Source: Saccharina japonica (lineage: Eukaryota; Sar; Phaeophyceae; Laminariales; Laminariaceae). From it: a stretch of 64,000 bases of DNA. Below, piece by piece: positions 1-11,130 of this stretch (the stretch's first letter is position 1; the number at the start of each line of letters is the position of its first letter). Position numbers and translations under genes: made by a program. Where the stretch lies: contig MEHQ01003033.1 in NCBI GenBank assembly GCA_008828725.1, positions 1 to 64,000 on the forward strand, written 5' to 3'. Below the pieces are notes generated by a model. The model made no database searches. It saw only the letters and a list, made by a program, of their open reading frames with translations, and was not told the DNA's origin.

Positions 1-32
1 CTTATTGCCGTGCGAGTAGTGGTATGTAGTGG

Positions 33-358
33 TTGATCAATGATTTGAAACCAAGACCTTGGTACTCGTAGTGGCTGCCAGTCGGCGTTAGAAGGACGCC
101 TACTTCATGTTCTAAAAAATAGGTACGTGTATATTTAACAACAGCAGCAATGTTCAAATGCTCTCTACCAGCATGTCTCTACCGCTCCCCACTGCGGCAT
201 GCTGCTACCCTGTCTGGTGTTTACTACCAGGTATGAGAATGGTGAAGGAAGTGCGTAATCACATCCTTTACGTATTAATCATTCAGCAGCAAGTAGGCGT
301 CCTCCCACTGGCAGCCACTACCACAAGGTCTTGGGTTCGATTCGTTGATCGGGCGGCG
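33..358. mobile_element. Inverted-repeat element (MITE-like)
   Basis: Left arm 33-97 and right arm about 290-358 are inverted copies (AACCAAGACCTTGG.. GTAGTGGCTGCCAGT against ACTGGCAGCCACTAC.. AAGGTCTTGGGTT). The inside has no gene. The right arm contains GGGTTCGATTC, like a pol III B box, so a tRNA-derived origin is possible but unproven. Confidence 0.65.
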
Positions 359-2700
359 CCAGCCGCAAACCCTTGTATATGTACATATTTGCTTGTGATG
401 CGAAATGTACGAGTACAGACAGGTGCTTGTGTTGAGCCTTATAGCAAGCAGCGCGTACGAGTACAAGTACATTTATTGTAACAGTACACGTACAGTTACA
501 CACGAAGTTTTAGTATATCATGCATTATCATATATATCAAATGTATGGTATATACACTGCTGTTGCCGTATATATAGCGTGATACATAACACGTTCGGAA
601 TGTCACAGCACAGGCTATCACAGCACGGCAAATGAATTAGTCATACATCGTTTACCAATGGGTCGACGTCTCTCTTGTACTACTGCTGTAGTATAATATA
701 TCCTTTACTTATGAATGTGTCAGAGTAACCATGGCGACGCACCCCCTGAACACAGTTTTTTCCTTGCCTGGGGGTCCCTTGTAAATATAAATATAATAAC
801 GGGACTATGTACTGCTACTGTATACGCATACCATGTATTATGTAGTCTGCAAGGGGACTTCGCCGTCGGCCCAGGCCGCCGGCGAAGCTATCAAAGGAGG
901 AATAAGGGCCGGCAATGCAACAGGCAGTTTACGATGCCAAGGGACCGAGAGGGCATATGTCTAGGTACCAAAGGGACATTTTCCCGGAATACTTTCACTT
1001 TTCATCTCCGGCCGCGGGTCTTTTCTCGCGCTGTCGGCTGCGGGGCACGCAGGGGGGCCGCATGTACACCACGGCGCAAGTACGGGTCCCGGCCGAGGCC
1101 CGTGGGGCGTGCTCTGGGCCTTCAAAATCGCAAATCCTGGCAAATAACTCAGGGGAGAGGCGTTCCGACTTGACACCGCCTCGCAACTACCCTGAAAACC
1201 CTGTCATACGATTGTTTTTTCATCCCCGGGTATGAACTTTGATGTGATTCGTTTTTGACCCGTCGCATGAACGAAACACACAAAGCACGCACCACGCACG
1301 AGAAAACAAAGACCACACGGACATCGAACCAGGCACGCATCAAGCGTCGTGCAGCAGTAGTTGATACCATGTTGCATGCGTCTGCACTGTCTGGGCTCAC
1401 CAGCCATATAATTGCACGTACGTGCTGTGGGCTGTAAGGTCTGCACGTACGTTTTGCACCATCATTTTTGCACCATCTTTACCCTTGATCCCACCCGGAC
1501 CTGATCCCACCTGGATCTGATCCCATTTGGCACCCTGCTCCCACCCACAAGGTGCAGCAATATAATCAGCCCTCCGCAGGAGCCGCCGGAGGCCCACCTG
1601 GCACCTCGATCCCATTTGGTACCCATGTAGGCCATACATACCTACAACAACTCCTGCTATACATATAACCGTATTGAATGTACGTGCAGATTCGTTAGAC
1701 TCGCACGTACCTGCAAGTTCTCCGGAGCCGGTCTGGGCTGCGTACAGCAGTAGTAGCAGTTGTACGACACGCTTGATATTTTTATGTAAATTTGTAATTT
1801 GGTTCCAATATTTGGGAATCTACGTAGAGTACAAATACACAGATCTACGAGCGCGTGTATATGTACCAGCATGCACACTTCGAAGTATCATATCTACGAC
1901 CTCTCTCTTTTTTCCAACGATAGGAATCTACATACAAACGAACACGAGTATTTTGGTACTGCTGTACTTTACGGATACATGTCTCCACAGTTAGATGTGC
2001 CAATGAAGCTTATTCCGCCGCAATATCATGTCTCGTCTTTTCGTATCGATCAAAACAACCATAGCATAAACAAAAACAAAAAAAAGGAAATCGTATTTTC
2101 TTGAATATCTTGAATAAACACTACACACAGGCTGAACTTTGATCGCCGGTTACTCGGGGTGGTCGTGGAGTTTTCTCTTAATACTTCGCGGGCATGGCTG
2201 CAGGGTTGCCGTGGTTGTATTCGTTCATCACGTCAAAAACATATTCAGAATTGAAAGAGAAATGACCAAAAAGGACTATATATTTTATATGTTCTTGCGC
2301 GGAATGATTTTCCCCTTTACTTCAACACTCTGATGAATTAATACATGCTTTAGGTTATAGGCTATCTATCAAAGCAAACCGCATCAAAATCGACGTTGTT
2401 GCTGAGCAAAAACCCACGCTCACAAGAGACCACTTTAGTGTGTTTTGGTTGTATATGTTTCGCTTCTTTCACAAAAAAAAAAACAACCCTCAACTATGTT
2501 TTCGGGTCTCCACAGCAGTAACTCGTTTCTCATATTGTTCCCTACCACTGTGTACCTAAAAATAAAGACCGTTTTATATTTATATTCAGTTCAAACGGTC
2601 GTAATATTTACGGACAAAACTTCATATGCGTGCGATTGATTATACTATGAGAGGGAGACTACCAGCATTGCTGAGCAATATTACCAGGCAGTAGCCATCA
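359..2700. other. No gene recognised
   Basis: Mixed sequence with many GTACGTAC/CGAGTA words and the repeat block at 1480-1630. A short frame near 840-960 (GTSPSAQAAGEAIKGGIRAG) reads protein-like but has no support. Confidence 0.5.
1480..1630. repeat. TGATCCCACCTGG repeat block
   Basis: Short tandem TGATCCCACC-type words, then CAGCCCTCCGCAGGAGCCGC. The same arrangement recurs at 32225-32347 (CAGCCCTCCGCAGGGGCCGC), next to the 12-bp minisatellite. Confidence 0.6.
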
Positions 2701-3115
2701 TGCTGCTGCTGCTGCTGCTGCTGCTGACACAGCAGCAGATCCGGGCAATGACTGCTGCAGCTGGTTGGTACTAACTGCGCATCAGCGTCCGGGGTCGGCT
2801 GCGGCTACGGTTTTAACTGCTCATCGGCGTCCGAGGTCGTCTATGGCTGCCTGCGGTTTTCAAGAGTTAAGTGACGTGGTCAGAGTCCCGCAGGCGCAAG
2901 TAGCAGGCTTGGCTGCTACTGCAGCCAACCAAGCATTGTGCGCGCGATCGCCGCTGCGCATGGACTGGGTCACGCTGCTGCCGCTGCTGCGCTGCTGCTG
3001 CGTAGCTCGCTGCTGCTGCTGCTGCTTGTTGTGCTGCTTGCTGCTGCTGCTGCTGCTTCTGCTCTGCTTGCTTGATGACCTCAATGCTGCTACTCAATGC
3101 TGCTGCAGCAGTTGG
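2701..3115. repeat. CTG-rich tract
   Basis: (CTG)9 at 2701-2726 and interrupted CTG/TGC runs at 2978-3115. Frames over it give Leu, Cys, Gln or Ala runs; no splice or start context makes a convincing gene. Confidence 0.8.
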
Positions 3116-3463
3116 TTTTGATCTGGCACGGACGGTTGCTGCCGTAACGTGTGGGCAGCCATCGCCATAAGCGTTGGAGTTCCGCGAGACCAGCGGGCTT
3201 GGGCCTCGTTTATTGTGGGCTGTGGGTTGTGTCGTAAAGGGTGCTTACCCCAGGAGTTAATGTTCAAAGTGCAAGCAGCGTCACGAGCAGAGAGTACTTG
3301 GCAGGCAGCTGAACGGAGACTGCCCAACATCATCACGCACGTACGAGTAGCGTGGAGCTTTTTTGTTTTTTTTTGGGCCGTTCATCATGACGACATTTGA
3401 CTGGCTCTGATTTTTGTGTTTTACGCGCTAAAGTGGTATCACTATCATTCGTGGTGTACCTAA

Positions 3464-3672
3464 GGGCCCATATTAATGAATATAAAAAAAAAACAATTTG
3501 GAAAAAATAAAATTCAAATTCGCTTTTCATTGGTCAACACACGCACCAGCACCAAATATTATGCCCCAAGATCCTAATATTTGGTGCTGGTGCGTGTGTT
3601 GACCAATGAAAAGCGGATTTGAATATATATTTTTTCCCAATTGAGTTTTTTCTTCTTCGTTAAAACGGGCCC
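3464..3672. mobile_element. GGGCCC foldback MITE, copy 1
   Basis: Nearly the whole element is an inverted repeat: GGGCCC ends, then TTCGCTTTTCATTGGTCAAC and ACACGCACCAGCACC in both arms, with an AT-rich centre. It abuts a second copy across a shared TTA. Confidence 0.9.
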
Positions 3673-3675
3673 TTA

Positions 3676-3873
3676 GGGCCCGAATTAACGAGTATAAAAT
3701 AAATTCAATTTGGAAAAAATAAAATTCAAATACGCTTTTCATTGGTCAACACACGCACCAGCACCAATTTTTATGCCCCAAGATCCTAATCTTTGGTGCT
3801 GGTGCGTGTGTTGACCAATGAAAAGCGGATTTGAATTAAAAAAAACCAAAATTGATTTTTTTTCTAAAGGACA
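3676..3873. mobile_element. GGGCCC foldback MITE, copy 2 (right end decayed)
   Basis: Same arms as copy 1. It begins GGGCCCGAATTAACGAGTAT, but the right GGGCCC end is not preserved (TTTCTAAAGGAC instead). Confidence 0.85.
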
Positions 3874-4678
3874 AAAGTTTCATTTTTTATTTCAAATGGA
3901 TTTCGTGACATAAAAAGAGCCAGTTTTGGCGTAAATACGTGTCTAATGAATGGCAGTCCTAACAGTAGTCTAGGCTACAAAATGCGAACAGCCAAGGCGC
4001 CGTTTGTCGGACAGCACAGCAGTACTACTACAGCGACGAGTAGCAGGGGGGGGCCAGCAGGCTAGTTGTAACAGCTACGAAGCACTGTTTTGCTGTGTTC
4101 TGCCTTTCATTGTGTATGCGTGTGTGTATGTTCGATGTATGCCATTCCAGCAAAAAAAAACCAGGTCGATTGCCCGGCCTCGCCTGGATTTTCAGGATAT
4201 TTTGCTGGGTTTTTGTTTGCGCTGTGCCGCCTTCTCCTCAAGGTTTAGAGGTCGACATATGCTGCTCGCTCGCCAGCGGCCGGCGGGTGCCTTGGGGAGC
4301 CGCGTGCAGGCGCATTTACTACAAAACAGTATAGAATAGCCACGACGAAAGAAATGTCGCAGATCGTGATTTCGATGTTTGCTCCCAAAAGGGAACTATA
4401 AAGCATGTGCGATCTATTTTCAACTTGCGACACCCCCGGGATTTCAAGTGACCAACATCCCGAAGGGGAACCTTGTATATCCATGCCATATAAACGACGT
4501 ATTGTCTTGAAACAGAATGAAATTATATTGCGTACATGAATTCCCACTAACGTGACGGCGGGGGGTAAAACAAAACAAAAATTCATCACGGCGGGGGGTA
4601 AAAAAACGGAGCGAGAAACTTTTCATCCTCACACAAACTCCATCATAAGTGGATAAACATTAAAAGCAAATTTTTTTC

Positions 4679-4812
4679 AGTCTTTCATCACGCAAAGGGA
4701 ATAAAGCTGCTCTTCTGCTATCTCTAAGCAAACAACACACGTGAGTACCAACGAGTACCCGTTCCATAGGCTGACCTGGCTAGGGATACCCTGTGTCTTT
4801 ACACTAGGTTCC
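4679..4812. repeat. Dispersed repeat, partial copy
   Basis: Holds only the TCTTTCATCACGCAAAGGGA to GGCTAGGGATACCCTG part of the 290-bp repeat. Confidence 0.8.
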
Positions 4813-5412
4813 TCACAGTACAACAGCAGTACTCGTTCCCACACACGAGTATGCATACTGCTGTAGTAGTCGTACGTGCGTATGACTATGCAAAAAAACA
4901 AAAAAGGACCCCAAAGCACGTAGGTCTCGTACGAGTACCAGGTGGTAATATCTGGCAACAGGCCGCCAAAGACACTACTTTAACTGCCTGCATTATGAAT
5001 ACAAACATACGCGTGAGGTATACCTGGTACATATATATACCAATATGAAGCAGGTCGCAACTGCTGTACATGACCATAAACATGTGTCAGGCGACACGTA
5101 CTTAATAGGATGCGTATTCCCTAACCCGGAGCCAAAACAAACAAACAACAAAAATCCGGGAAACAGCCTTTTTCAGCCTTTTCCAAATATATATAGATGT
5201 ATTTCCCGTATTTCCTCTCGTTCCAGGAAAAAGGCGTCTTTTTTAGGGGAGGGGCAAAAATTATAATCTCCGGGTCGCCCATGTACTACATTTAGCATAA
5301 GTTGGGCAGCGGTTGAGGAGAAAGAAAAAATGGGACTTCGATTAATATGGAGGCGGCATGTCCCCCGGGGATAGGGGACGTGAGAGGGGGAGAAAAACAA
5401 ATCCTTTGAAAT

Positions 5413-5440
5413 AAATAAAATAAAATAAAATAAAATAAAT
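5413..5440. repeat. (AAAAT)n microsatellite
   Basis: Five to six units of AAATA in otherwise unremarkable DNA. Confidence 0.9.
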
Positions 5441-6142
5441 ACCTCGAGCTCCTTGCGAGCCCTACGTACGAGTATTAATTCGGAGAATTGCCGCTACCGG
5501 CAAACAGGCATCTCTGCTTCTTTTTTTGTTCCTTCTTGTTTGAATGTTATGACAGCCTGGGATTCATACGTGGGAATGAAAGAGCGGTAACTTCAAGCCG
5601 GACAAAGGGTTATTCATAGAACCCTCTCATAAGTTCTGAGACGCATTCCGCAGACACCACGAGTACACGCTTAACGTTACATATCGTTAGCATCATGCCC
5701 ATATGATATGGTCGGCGCGATGAAAGTTCACAATGCATACTGACATCTCGGATTCCGAGATGTTCCGAACGAATGACGTAACAACTCTAGGAACCATGAA
5801 CGGAATGTCCTGTGTCCCAGGTGCATCAGATGTACAAAAAAAAAAAAAAACTGAAGCGCTTTTTTTACATTTTTTTTATGAGAGAAAAAGCAAAACAAGA
5901 ACGATATGAGTGGATTTCTCTTCAACATTCGCAGTTATTAGAGTGTTTGCGTTTTTTTTTTCTTACTTTTACTTCTCTAAAAATTCTCCCGAAGGAAGGA
6001 TTTGCGGTATTTTTTTTAAAAAACGGCAAAAAAGTACTTTAGAGAAGTACGTTTTTGATCAAAAGTTACGGTAACTTTTGGCTCTCAGTTTCATTGGCCT
6101 ACAAACACCGAGCATTCTACCGACGCAAAACGCCACACAATT

Positions 6143-6373
6143 ATGGCGACGACGTCTCCCATAGGCCCCAACCTTGCTGTTTGCTCTACCAACACAACAA
6201 CCGGTGGAGAGCACAGAGGCTCGAGAGGTGTGCTACAGTATGATACGGACAAGCGGTGCTTGATTTTGCTACGGGACGCCGGCGGACTGCTGGCTAGCCC
6301 GCTACGGTATCGCTCTCCGCCGGCTTGGTGTCGTGGAGGATGCGCTGTTCAGAAGAACTACTCGTACGAGTAA
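6143..6373 (+). CDS. Doubtful ORF, 76 aa
   Basis: ATG-started frame beginning MATTSPIGPNLAVC, free of simple repeats for its first 65 codons, ending just after the palindrome CTCGTACGAGTAAGTTACTC. No domain, partner or splice site supports it. Listed only because it is one of the few non-repetitive frames in the first 12 kb. Confidence 0.15.
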   Translation: MATTSPIGPNLAVCSTNTTTGGEHRGSRGVLQYDTDKRCLILLRDAGGLLASPLRYRSPPAWCRGGCAVQKNYSYE

Positions 6374-6662
6374 GTTACTCGTACGAGGTCGTATGGAGAC
6401 GTACTGTACCGCCTTGCTTGTAGAGCGCGACAGGATGACAGATCGCCGTGTATCATTTCAATTTCACCACACCTAGCAGGTAGCAGCACTAGCAGCACTA
6501 GCAGCAGCGGCGGCGCGCCGCACGGTCTATATATGCGGGCCGCCTGGCGGGCTTGGAGCGGAGCGTGCCGGCGCGGTGTCGCCGTAGGTCGTGGGCAGCA
6601 GCAGGAGCAGCACACGACGACAAGAATAGATTGGACGCAAAATCGGAAAAAGCAAAAACGGA

Positions 6663-6693
6663 AGTTGTTGCTTCTGCTGCTCTGCTGCTGTCT

Positions 6694-6738
<45 letters not shown>

Positions 6739-6780
6739 GCTGCTGCTGCTGCCGCTGCTGCTGGGGCTGCCGCCACAGTA
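6663..6780. repeat. CTG-rich tract
   Basis: Interrupted (CTG)n, longest pure run about 14 units at 6700-6738. Open frames of 160-190 codons on both strands (poly-Leu, poly-Gln, poly-Ser) depend on it. Confidence 0.85.
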
Positions 6781-6998
6781 GCTGCAGCCACCGGTGCTGC
6801 TGCTTGCGGTCGTGGGATTGCAGCTCGGCACTGCGGTCATACCCCTGCCGCCGCCACCGTTGCTTGGCGCCGTTCTCTCGTACGCTACCTTTTCGTTTTC
6901 TGTTTGTTTTTTGGTTTGCCGCATTGCCTCACCCCACTTCCCTTATTATTTTCGGAGGCGTCGCCTGCAGGATTTTGTTTAATTCTATCGCAAACACG

Positions 6999-7324
6999 CA
7001 GACGCCTTGGTCGTCACGAAAAGTACCTCTAAAGAGGCACTTTTCCTTAAGGATTAGTGCCTCTTTAGAGACACTTTTCGTGACGACCAAGGCGTCTGAT
7101 CGATACGTCTCCCGATACACAAATGTTGACCATGGTCTAGGCTCCTTGCAAATACTCTATGGGCGAAAACCTGAGCATTAGAACTAGAGATATGCCGTTT
7201 TCCGTAAGGAGTACAGATATGGTGTTATTATACCAGAAATTAGTATTGCTGCTGTAAAAAAAACGAAAAAACATTTTTTTTCAACGATGGAAGACTCGTG
7301 TTTCATCATGACCGAAGGGGCCCC
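6999..7324. mobile_element. TTAA-flanked long-TIR MITE, rearranged copy with a 100-bp perfect-type hairpin
   Basis: 7100-7324 matches the right half of the element at 42170-42632, ending ..GACCGAAGGGGCCCC before TTAA (7325-7328). The left half is missing. In its place 6999-7098 is a nearly perfect palindrome (GACGCCTTGGTCGTCACGAA... with its inverse, loop CTTAAGGATTAG), an expanded version of the element's central part. Confidence 0.8.
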
Positions 7325-7671
7325 TTAATTTAAAGAGATCTCTCGTATTGGCGAATGCGTGTATGCATTGATATATATCCCATACCGGTATAATATATGT
7401 TGTCAATCATTTGCTGAGAGAGCATCGAAAAACCGTGATTCCGGCTCAGGGTGCTGTTTTCTTTTTTCCGGTAAATTAGTCGGCAAACCTTGGAAATTCC
7501 AGAAAATCCAATAGTTTCGGGGAAATTGATGCAATAGGTGTTGCCTCGTACTGAAGTATATTATTTCTTCAAAAAACGAGAATCTGCGGAGCGATAAATC
7601 GAACTTCGAGAACTATTAGTAGGGGCATATGTGGAATGTAACCTCGTTTCCTGGGGGTTTTTCAGACAGGT

Positions 7672-7947
7672 TTAATTCATTGTTGATCTCATTACGGAGA
7701 ATTCAGTCCACACCTTGGATTTCACCAAGCCGATTTCGTTCGGACGCAAGCCACCATTAGTAGTTGAAAATTGCCCAGGAACGGCTGTAAATTCGATGGA
7801 GGCAGCCCAACGATTATAGGGGACGATAAGGCAAGCATTGTTGTTCCAACTGCCAACTCCGAAAAAAACAAAACGAACAAAAGTGGGGGGTAGCCATCTG
7901 AATGAAAACTCAGCGAGGGTCGGACGGCTGTCGAGAGAGATAGACAT
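7672..7947 (-). CDS. Hypothetical ORF, 91 aa
   Basis: The ORF starts with ATG at 7947 and ends TAA at 7672. Its composition is balanced and free of simple repeats (for example VPYNRWAASIEFTAVPGQ and GGLRPNEIGLV), unlike most open frames here, which ride on repeats. No domain is recognised, and no intron borders were established. It may be the last exon of a larger gene or a chance frame. Confidence 0.25.
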   Translation of the reverse strand: MSISLDSRPTLAEFSFRWLPPTFVRFVFFGVGSWNNNACLIVPYNRWAASIEFTAVPGQFSTTNGGLRPNEIGLVKSKVWTEFSVMRSTMN

Positions 7948-8780
7948 GGTACCCGCTACGGATCGTAGGTTTGCCTATTCGATTCAGCGGCAGCGAACAT
8001 CGTCACTCCGTTGTTCGTCGAGAGCTCACTGTTTACGTGCCTGTGCTGTGTACGAGAAGGTACCATAACTTATTTGAGGGGATACACACAGCAGGATATC
8101 TCATCAAAACATGCTGTTAACGGATACACCTTGGGTACGCACATTGTATGGCGATACGTGTCATACTGGCAGGCATCTTGATACTACAGCATGTACCAGA
8201 TGCGGTGGAATGTGGGCCCAATAACAGATGGTACAGGCACACAGCAGCAACAGCGTACCACAGGATAAGGCATGTTCTAATACCCTGGATGACCATATAT
8301 AGTCAGGTATCATGATACATAATGCACCAGACGGGGCGGCCCTCCGTCCCACCTCGTGCCGGTGTATGCTTGATACGGCACATTTTGTAATTGTTCATAT
8401 CGTAAGCATTACGATACAATGCAATTGAATCAGTCAAGAAGTACCGAGACCCTCCGGCCCCGCCTCAAGACGCGCGGACATACCTGATGGCGCATGTTTT
8501 GGATATATACATATGTACAACACAAAGGAGTGCCGGGCACAATCTTGTCGTAGAGGTTGAGTTGAATAAATGCCGGAGCATGCCTCGTCGCCGACGCCCC
8601 TTATCCCTCCAAATAGCGAGACATATGTGCCGAGGGTACGTGGTAATGCACATCGAGGGTACGCATACCGATTCACGCCGTGCCGAGTACCCACTAGCGG
8701 GCGTTGTTGGTTGAAATACATATGGCGGGGCATCTCAGCGCAATACGCAATTAACGCGGTCCGAGTCCAGGTCCAGGTCA

Positions 8781-9970
8781 CTGCATGGATAGTACTCATC
8801 TTCACCCACGCCAACGCATGGATAATACCCACCGTTGTCCACGCCAATGCATGGATTGTACCCCGTCTCGTCCATTTGTTTGGAATGCATGGAAAATGCC
8901 CTCCCTCGTCCACTCCAATGCATGGATAGTACCCACCCTCACCCAGGCCGGTGCATGGGTAATACTCACCCCTGTCCACGCCGGTGCAGGGATGCGTGCC
9001 TTGTACTCACTCTCGTCCATTTCAGAATGCATGAACAGTATCCTCCCTCGTCCACGCTAAAGCAGGGATAGTACCCACTCTCAGTCCATGCCGGTGCATG
9101 GATAATACTCACCCTTGTCCACGCCGGTGCATGAATAGTACTAACTCTCGTCCATGCCGGTGCATGGATGATACCCTCGTCCATGCCGGTGCATGGATAG
9201 TACCCTCGTCCATGCCGGTGCATGGATGATACCCTCGTCCATGCCGGTGCATGGATAGTACCCTCGTCCATTCCGGTGCATGGATTGTACCCTCGTTCAT
9301 GCCCGTGAATGGATATGACCCTCGTCCATGCGGGTGCATGGATATTACCCTCGTCCGTGCCGGTGCATGGATAGTACCCTCGTCCATGCCGGTGCATGGA
9401 TATGACCCTCGTCCATTGCTGTCCATGGATAGTACCCTCGTTCATGCCGGTGCATGGATAGTACCCTCGTTCATGCCGGTGCATGGATGATATCCTCGTC
9501 CATGCCGTTGCATGGATAGTACCCTCTTCTGTGCCGGTGCATGGATAGTACCCTCGTCCATGCCGGTGCATGGATATGACCCTCGTCCATGCGGGTGCAT
9601 GGATAGTACCCTCGTCCATGCCGTTGCATGGATAGTACCCTCGTCCATGCCGGTGCATGGAAATTACCTTCGTGAATGCCGGTGCATGGATAGTACCTTC
9701 TTCTGTACCGGTGCATGGATAGTGCCCTCGGCCATACCGGTGCATGGATACCCTCGTCCATGCCGGTGCATGGATATTACTAACCCTAGTACATGCCGGT
9801 GCAAGGACAGTACCCTCGTCCATGCCCGTACATGGATATTATCCTCGTCCATGCCGGTGCATGGATAGTATCCTCGCCCGTGCCGGTGCATGAATAGTAC
9901 CCTTGGTCGTGCCGGTCCGTTCCGGTGCACGAGTAGTACCCTCGTCTGTGCCGGTGGATGGATAGTACCC
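8781..9970. repeat. 29-bp minisatellite, about 1.2 kb
   Basis: About 40 units of a roughly 29-bp repeat of the type CCATGCCGGTGCATGGATAG followed by TACCCTCGT. Each unit holds an imperfect palindrome (CCATGCCGGTGCATGG). The centre (9150-9780) is most regular and the edges degenerate, which is typical of a tandem array turning over in its middle. Several unit lengths (26-30) occur. Long open frames on both strands (up to 285 codons) are a by-product of the repeat. Confidence 0.95.
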
Positions 9971-10350
9971 AAATTTGTCTTTGCCTAGTATCATCGCCGC
10001 CTTTGCGTTCTTTTCCGTTTCCGCGCCGTCCCGTCCCGTCCCAATTTGTTTGTGCCCGACCCGCCGCGTCGGCGTTCCGCTCCGTTCCGCGCCGCCCCGC
10101 AGCGTCGTTTTTTTTTTTCGCGCTGTCCAGAAGCGTTTGTTTTCGCGCCGTCCCGCAGCGTTAATTTTCCGCGCCGTTCCGCCGCGTGTGTTATGTCCCG
10201 GTTCCGCGCCCCCTCTCGCCGCAAATGTGTTATGTCCCGTTCCGCGTCTTCAGGGCGTCTGGAGGTGCTAGGGCCAGTGGACGTCGCGTCATGGTCAGGA
10301 GTGTTGGCAGCCAGCTCATCCGCGAGTCGGTTGGGTCTTCGTCTCACCGA
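9971..10350. repeat. Degenerate CCGCGCCGTTCCG-rich tract next to the minisatellite
   Basis: Irregular repeats of TTCCGCGCCGTCCCG-like words, including two TGTTATGTCCCGTTCCGCG-type words at about 10190 and 10228. Strongly C/G-biased by strand. No gene seen. Confidence 0.6.
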
Positions 10351-10687
10351 GTTTATACGGTAGCTTCCGACATTGTCTTATTCCGGGGGTCGATAGGGGA
10401 TGTTGTGTGATTTGACGCGATAGCCTCCGACACGGATAAGATCCAGGCGTTGGTCGAGTTTGGGTGTGTGGGAAGGTAATCAAGCCGGTACTATCGTGGG
10501 TAACTGTCAGCCGTGTTACACTTCCACTGCGTCAATTTCCGACTATAGTCGCGTACGTCGTCGCCGCTTATCAAACGCGCGCGGAAGGGGGATGCGCGGT
10601 CGCACGTTGTCGCAGGAACCCCATCAATGCATTGTCACCCTACTTGGTGGAGCACATTTTGGGGAGGACAAGATATGTTGAGTTGCG

Positions 10688-11130
10688 GTGGCACCAGGCC
10701 ACCAGTATCGATATTCGTTTCTAGCCCATGAAGGCGACCAGACCCAACAGGGGTCGATTATCGTGCACACACGCGACAACGCCTGGGGGACGCGTTCTGG
10801 GGCAGGAGCAGGCGGAGGCCCCGTCGCTCTCACGGTGGCGTTGCTGTCGGACGCTCCCCTGTCGTCGTATCCGTACGGGAACGAGGGTAGAGTGTGAAGG
10901 TGCATATAAGCCCTCGAGGCACAGGTGGTAACGAAGGCAGGAGTTGCTCCCCGCGAAGTCTCTCAACACTCATTGCGTATCGGTGTAGCCACTATGCTGG
11001 CGGCCGGGGGGGAAGGTACCGTAGAGGGTGTTCCAGAGATCAAGAAGATGGAAATGCTCAGAGTCTTCCAAGGTACACACCCGCAACAGCTCGGAGGATG
11101 CGGGCTAGTATCTTATAAGATAGAAAATAC
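10688..11130 (+). pseudogene. Tyrosine recombinase-like relic (Crypton/DIRS-type integrase fragment)
   Basis: One reading frame runs through this stretch with stop codons at about 10895 and 10907. Its second part reads VSQHSLRIGVATMLAAGG (His codon at 10967). This has the H-x-x-R signature and the following G-x-A-T-x-L-A-A-G pattern of box II in tyrosine recombinases of eukaryotic Crypton, DIRS and Ngaro elements. The first part (GDQTQQGSIIVHTRD, then PVALTVALL) sits where the beta-strand region before box II is expected. The catalytic Tyr is not clear. No terminal repeats were found. It looks like a dead fragment of a mobile element; the family assignment rests mainly on one motif. Confidence 0.45.

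Larger units (their letters stand above)
3874..6998. other. Largely gene-free stretch
   Basis: Holds the partial dispersed repeat (4679), a microsatellite (5413), the doubtful ORF at 6143 and the CTG tract at 6663. Nothing else supported. Confidence 0.5.

Noticed and set aside
3527-3742. Short frames over GGGCCC foldback elements
   Set aside because: They are read-throughs of inverted-repeat arms.
6358-7032. Long poly-Gln/Ser/Leu frames around the CTG tract
   Set aside because: Frames on both strands owe their length to CTG repeats and run into clear non-coding sequence.
8966-9823. 285-codon open frame over the 29-bp minisatellite (His/Gly/Trp repeat protein)
   Set aside because: Several frames on both strands are open at once only because the repeat lacks stops; no start context or non-repeat coding sequence.
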